A DNA stretch of 64,000 bases. Origin: Halichondria panicea. Lineage: Eukaryota > Porifera > Demospongiae > Suberitida > Halichondriidae. Shown one piece after another: positions 57,701 to 64,000 of this stretch. Below the pieces are notes generated by a model. It did not search any database and was not told the origin of the DNA. It worked only from the letters and a program-made list of their open reading frames with translations. Location: positions 4,180,542-4,244,541 of the forward strand of contig NC_087377.1 of the NCBI RefSeq assembly GCF_963675165.1, written 5' to 3'. A program made the translations under genes and the position numbers. Every line of letters begins with the position of its first letter. Position 1 is the stretch's first letter.

Positions 57701-58578
57701 TGGTCTCAATAGAGAGGTGGTTCACTCCAAGTTAGACTTAGTGAGAGCTACTTCTTGAATACGGAAGTGGTCTATAGTCAACTCACGTAGATACTCATTC
57801 TGCCCAGGATCAATAATAATGATGCTATTGCACTCCTTAACACTATTCGCACTACAGGTGAATTTATCTCTTTGTACTTTCAACAGGTAGTGTCCATGCT
57901 CGGCGTATGTGTAAGGGCTCTTGATGTAGCAGTAGCCATCGCCATTGGTACAGTTGAGGTACACAGAGCTGGGGTGAGCTGTTTGGATGGTGAAGCTTCG
58001 GTTGTTGTTGGGATATATAGTGTTTGTAGCGTCGTCGTCACTACTGTTCAGGCGGGTTACACTGCACTGAGGGGTGGAAGTGTGTGGGTGGGGGAGGTGT
58101 AGGGTGTGTGTGTGCGGGGATACATATCAGTATCGGCTTCAATTTCTGACAAAAGGACATGTAGAGTAACTTACGTTGTAACAGATATCGAACTTGATGC
58201 CCACTATCAGATTTTCACTATAGTCGTTGTATACAGTGAGGAGTGCTTGGCCTGTCTTCAAGGTTACATTACCAGACACAGCTGTATAGGGTTTGATATA
58301 CCAGAGAGTGGTTTATATAGCTAGCTAGTACATTGTAGTATCGAGGTTAGGCCAGTATTACCTATTCGACCATAGCAATGGGCCTAGCCAAGGGATTATA
58401 AATATAACTATAATTATAGTGAAATAACACAGGGCTGGCAGCTATAGACTTGTAATTTAGCTATAGGGGCCTGTAAGAAAACACACATCTCTTTTATACC
58501 TTTTGAGAAGAGTATCAACACTATAGCCAGCACACTGTGTCGAGAGAATAACACAAATCTTTGCTTGAAAGCAGCCAT
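52209..58578 (-). CDS. HGSNAT: Heparan-alpha-glucosaminide N-acetyltransferase
   Basis: Thirteen exons, in coding order: 58578-58500, 58281-58175, 58066-57787, 57561-57425, 56888-56817, 56229-56138, 55634-55384, 55115-54991, 54711-54463, 54231-54067, 53159-53089, 52769-52657, 52387-52209. All GT-AG and in phase, 639 aa, close to the human length. A signal-anchor start ([10 protein letters not shown]) precedes an N-glycosylated lumenal domain. Eleven or so membrane helices follow, including [20 protein letters not shown] with H277, equivalent to the catalytic His269 in human. Other landmarks: [39 protein letters not shown] and [15 protein letters not shown]. The enzyme moves acetyl from cytosolic acetyl-CoA across the lysosomal membrane to the terminal glucosamine of heparan sulfate. 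Human loss causes mucopolysaccharidosis IIIC. It is divergent from the TFAM-like gene 150 bp away. Confidence 0.96.
53852..54046. repeat. Long (GT)n / (GTGC)n microsatellite in an HGSNAT intron
   Basis: About 195 bp of GT units with scattered GC and AT changes. In the HGSNAT transcript it reads (CA)n and starts about 20 nt after the exon-10 donor (54066). Open frames over it are artefacts of the repeat. Confidence 0.97.
54738..54828. repeat. (GT)n microsatellite before HGSNAT exon 9
   Basis: Reads as (CA)n in the transcript and ends about 25 nt upstream of the exon-9 acceptor at 54712. Confidence 0.95.
56912..56990. repeat. Three-copy approximately 30-bp tandem repeat in HGSNAT intron 4
   Basis: Units with GTCATTAGGGTCA and AACACAGGACA-like ends are repeated three times just upstream of exon 5. 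Confidence 0.8.
57597..57721. repeat. Two-copy 62-bp tandem repeat in HGSNAT intron 3
   Basis: The unit GGTCAATAGTG...AGCATTGTAGGGACAG...GAGAGGTGG occurs twice, with a few changes, directly upstream of exon 4. Confidence 0.85.
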
Positions 58579-58728
58579 TTTCACATTCTATTTTGAGATA
58601 CGCCTACAATTACCTGGACCATAGATACTATAAATTACATGCCTGGACCTTGTGATCAGGTTCAGTTTTAGCTTTGCACAGTGCCGATCTATACCTAGCC
58701 TAACCTACAGTGTGCAAGCTGCAATGAA
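58579..58728. promoter_or_regulatory. Bidirectional promoter between HGSNAT and the TFAM-like gene
   Basis: Only 150 bp separate the two divergent start codons, so both genes must share this gap or overlap their 5' UTRs. No TATA box is obvious near either start. Which elements drive which gene cannot be read from sequence. Confidence 0.6.
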
Positions 58729-61629
<2,901 letters not shown>

Positions 61630-63209
61630 GTGAGGAGAGATGGTCTGTCCAAGCTACATCTATTATAAATACGATACTAACGTGAATAATAATAATAATG
61701 CTAAGATAGTGAAAGCACTGTGGGTGCTGATGCCCCAGTGGATGTGCCAAACCTACATAACATAAAGCTACTAATAGCGTTTTTACTCTGTCTATTCGTA
61801 GGTTCGTGTGTCCGTTTATTTCGCCATAGAATATTTCAAAGACGAAGCAGCCAGCCATTTGTGTATACAGGCACTACAATAGTCTACGTGCTTTCTAAGC
61901 AGCTTAGTTGACCAGAGTACAGCATGCACTTCCATCGAGGCAGCAGCAAGGCATAATCGACTGGTTAGTGTGTGCACAACCATTGACCCACACCCATCTC
62001 TAAGCCATGGCCACTTCATTAGGGGTGGCGATAAAATCAAGCTAATTTGGTGGGTTGGGATAACCTTTTGAACCACAAATACCAACTAAAGTGACGGAAG
62101 CCAGATTTTGGGTACATGACTTCATGTATTTATGTGTTTTTGTCTGCCATCTGGTTATTCATGTACTAGTCCCCTGTGACATGCACCAGTGCATGGGGAG
62201 TATCAAATTACAAGCATGTGTGGGCCCCTTGAGAGAATGGTGGCATGTACACACATTCCATATCTAATAAAAGCTTTGGGATTTTTAGTATCATTAGTTT
62301 TGCTAGTTATTAGTCTTCACTATGAGAGCTGCAAAGATAACAGGTTCTTTACTGGAGTTGTGTTGCTGCTCAATGAAGTGTATCTGCATGAGGTGCGTGT
62401 ATTTAGTTAGGGAGGATTGAAGCAGCCAACCATGACTGCTAATTGCATTAGTCATGGTTGGCTGCACTTTAACTTAAATAGCGTAATTAACCGACTTGAA
62501 ATCGTCAATATACTGTTGTAAATTATTCACCCCTATATAGACTGTTCAATCAAGCGTAACAGTATAGGCGTGTCTTGTGATATCAGTAACAGTTGGTGTA
62601 AGCAATGACAAAGTGAAATTTGCAAGGTGCGCGCGTGCTAATGCCTCTCGGCATGTTTTGTTTCACTGTATAGAAGTGGAGCTAATATGAAGACAGAAGT
62701 CGATCTACATGTATCTGATGTGATGGCTTAGTTAGAAGTGAAGTATTTTGCATTTCCTGTCAATGAATAATTAAAAAAATGGTGCAAAGAGGTCAGAGTT
62801 CACAATGGCTGCTGCAACTTTTGGCAGTGTGCCGCAACTAATAGCTCTTTCCTGACTCTTTTAGCTAACACACAGCTAGCGCTTTAGTGCAAGGCTAACT
62901 CATAAGCTGAATAGAAAGTTTTGGCGAACAGATGGTGCTACGAAAGATTCTACAACAGCCTTCACTGTAAGTAAAACTAGCCATACCTCCAGAAAGTTGT
63001 CAATCCACGAATTAAAATCCAACGTGGCTAGAAGCCTATAAAAGCTACGACACATTGCAACCGTTGAACAGTTACAGCTGGAGTATAGACACACACACAC
63101 AGCCCGTGCGACTACGCCTCAAGGTATAATTAACGCAACAGTAATTAATACATGTACGTAAAAATTAATCTGCATACAGTGATAAGAGGAATTAACATGA
63201 GACTTGAGA
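61630..63209. other. Sequence downstream of TFAM-like exon 5
   Basis: The missing 3' exon should lie here or beyond but was not recognised. The stretch contains the 62422-62465 hairpin and an inverted pair of words near 60935 and 61730 (GATGCCTC/GGTGCTTTC-like), probably repeat remnants. Confidence 0.35.
62422..62465. repeat. Perfect 16-bp inverted repeat
   Basis: GCAGCCAACCATGACT (62422-62437) and its exact reverse complement (62450-62465) flank a 12-base loop. It could form a hairpin in the TFAM-like transcript region. Confidence 0.88.
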
Positions 63210-63296
63210 ATAATAATAATGTGGATGTAATAATAATGTGGATGTAATAATAATGTGGATGTAATAATAATGTGGATGTAATAATAATGTGGATGT
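63210..63296. repeat. Five-copy 17-bp minisatellite
   Basis: Units of TAATAATAATGTGGATG repeated five times with almost no change. Confidence 0.95.
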
Positions 63297-63452
63297 GTTG
63301 ATGAATATAGTAACGTAATAAATTTCCCAACAAAATTGTGTATAGGAAATAAGTGGTAAGTGTATATTCATGGGCAGACTATCTTCACAATAAGTGATAT
63401 ACATTGATTCTCGTAGTCATATTTTTACAGTCCAACATTCCATTTTGTCAGC

Positions 63453-63840
63453 TCAATCAGCCATGTTTGTTAAACCACAAGTTCCCCCTTCTGTCCAGTT
63501 CTGTTCTCCTCTTGTATCGGAGTGGTATTGAATCTGTAACAACAAAAAATAGTGACTAATTATTAGAACCTTTCAAGAAACGTTCATAATGTAGGTCATT
63601 ATTTTAACTCTCTGTTGTGTACCTTACGTACGTCAGTGTATTAGTTGCCTTTTTCTTCTTGTCAATAGCTGTGTACAATGTAGCTCCCTCTCCCCGATAG
63701 TTTAGTGTTGGGTTGACTGCCCACTCTCGAGTTTCTCCCATTCTCCCCTGGTTGATACTCACCACACGACCTTGTTCTTCCCAGGCCAGGGCCTCTACTG
63801 GGACTGGGTTTAGTATAGTAATTTGTTCCCCATTGGCCAT
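63453..63840 (-). CDS. Uncharacterised 97-aa protein, two exons
   Basis: Exons 63840-63628 and 63533-63453 join in phase across a GT-AG intron of 94 bp. ATG at 63840, TGA at 63453. The protein is polar and mixed alpha/beta in character, with REWAVNPTLNYRGEGATLY and DKKKKA near the middle and a Gly/Thr-rich tail. There is no signal peptide, membrane segment or known motif. An exact two-exon model with clean splice sites in otherwise gene-poor DNA suggests a real gene. An extra 5' exon outside the view is possible. Confidence 0.55.
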
Positions 63841-64000
63841 CTTCCTCTACCTGTGCGCGTACAAACATATACATGTGCCTTCAAGTACAGTTTGGCAAAT
63901 TCACCATGCATTTATCACATTAGTTTACTACAATGTTTTTCAAGCATCAAAACAAACTAACTGTGCTAATGGCTTCGTTCAGTGTGTACTTGTACAACAT
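63841..64000. other. Window edge
   Basis: Upstream flank of the 97-aa gene; no further feature seen. Confidence 0.4.

Noticed and set aside
61720-61911. Possible sixth exon of the TFAM-like gene
   Set aside because: The frame is hydrophobic and basic without the expected W-x-x-L pattern of an HMG box, and its phase does not follow exon 5.

Overview
The window looks like a piece of an invertebrate animal genome, most likely a sponge. The genes are split by GT-AG introns, many only about 45-80 bp long. DNA outside genes is AT-rich and full of short AT palindromes such as ATAATTAT. Two host genes are clearly metazoan (HGSNAT and a TFAM-like HMG-box gene), and there are many metazoan-type transposons (Penelope-like, Academ-like, Tc1-like, MULE-like, DIRS-like, non-LTR). 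The species call is an inference; no rRNA or mitochondrial sequence is present to confirm it.

Layout. 1-4.9 kb: repeat debris, then a Penelope-like retroelement (reverse transcriptase plus GIY-YIG endonuclease) bounded by about 150-bp direct repeats, with an internal segment of about 0.8 kb flipped. 4.93-10.92 kb: an apparently intact DNA transposon with perfect 76-bp terminal inverted repeats. It carries two convergent, intron-containing, uninterrupted genes: a 442-aa RecQ-type helicase (+) and a 1053-aa DUF6589-type putative transposase (-, ten exons, all in frame). The plan fits a helicase-encoding Academ (AcademH-like) element and is the most interesting system here. 10.9-15.7 kb: non-LTR pieces, an uncharacterised 259-aa gene, a broken Tc1-like transposase and a second broken transposase. 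16-24.4 kb: duplicated exon-like and non-coding repeats. 24.4-25.3 kb: a GC-rich, frame-broken gag-like gene of DIRS type. 26-40.4 kb: repeat units carrying small coding exons, a RING-like gene with very short apparent introns, a 144-aa three-exon gene (degenerate copy at 18 kb), a non-LTR ORF1 fragment and two large copies of one repeat (35.4-37.0 and 38.3-40.4 kb). 40.4-43.6 kb: AT-rich intergenic DNA.

43.7-52.4 kb: a segmental duplication. Copies at 43.7-45.3 and 50.5-52.4 kb both contain the last exon of HGSNAT. Between them lie a broken MULE-type transposase joined to a DEDDh exonuclease domain, an Ig exon, the 3' end of a Sushi-domain gene and a MITE-like element. 52.2-58.6 kb: a complete 13-exon HGSNAT gene (-, 639 aa), lysosomal heparan-glucosaminide N-acetyltransferase. 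58.7-61.6 kb: a divergent TFAM-like mitochondrial HMG-box gene (+) sharing a 150-bp promoter gap with HGSNAT. 63.4-63.8 kb: a two-exon, 97-aa orphan gene (-).

The two helicase-element genes look like one mobile unit. HGSNAT and the TFAM-like gene are ordinary host genes. Most of the rest is decayed or duplicated mobile DNA. All gene models were built by eye from splice signals and reading frames; nothing was searched.
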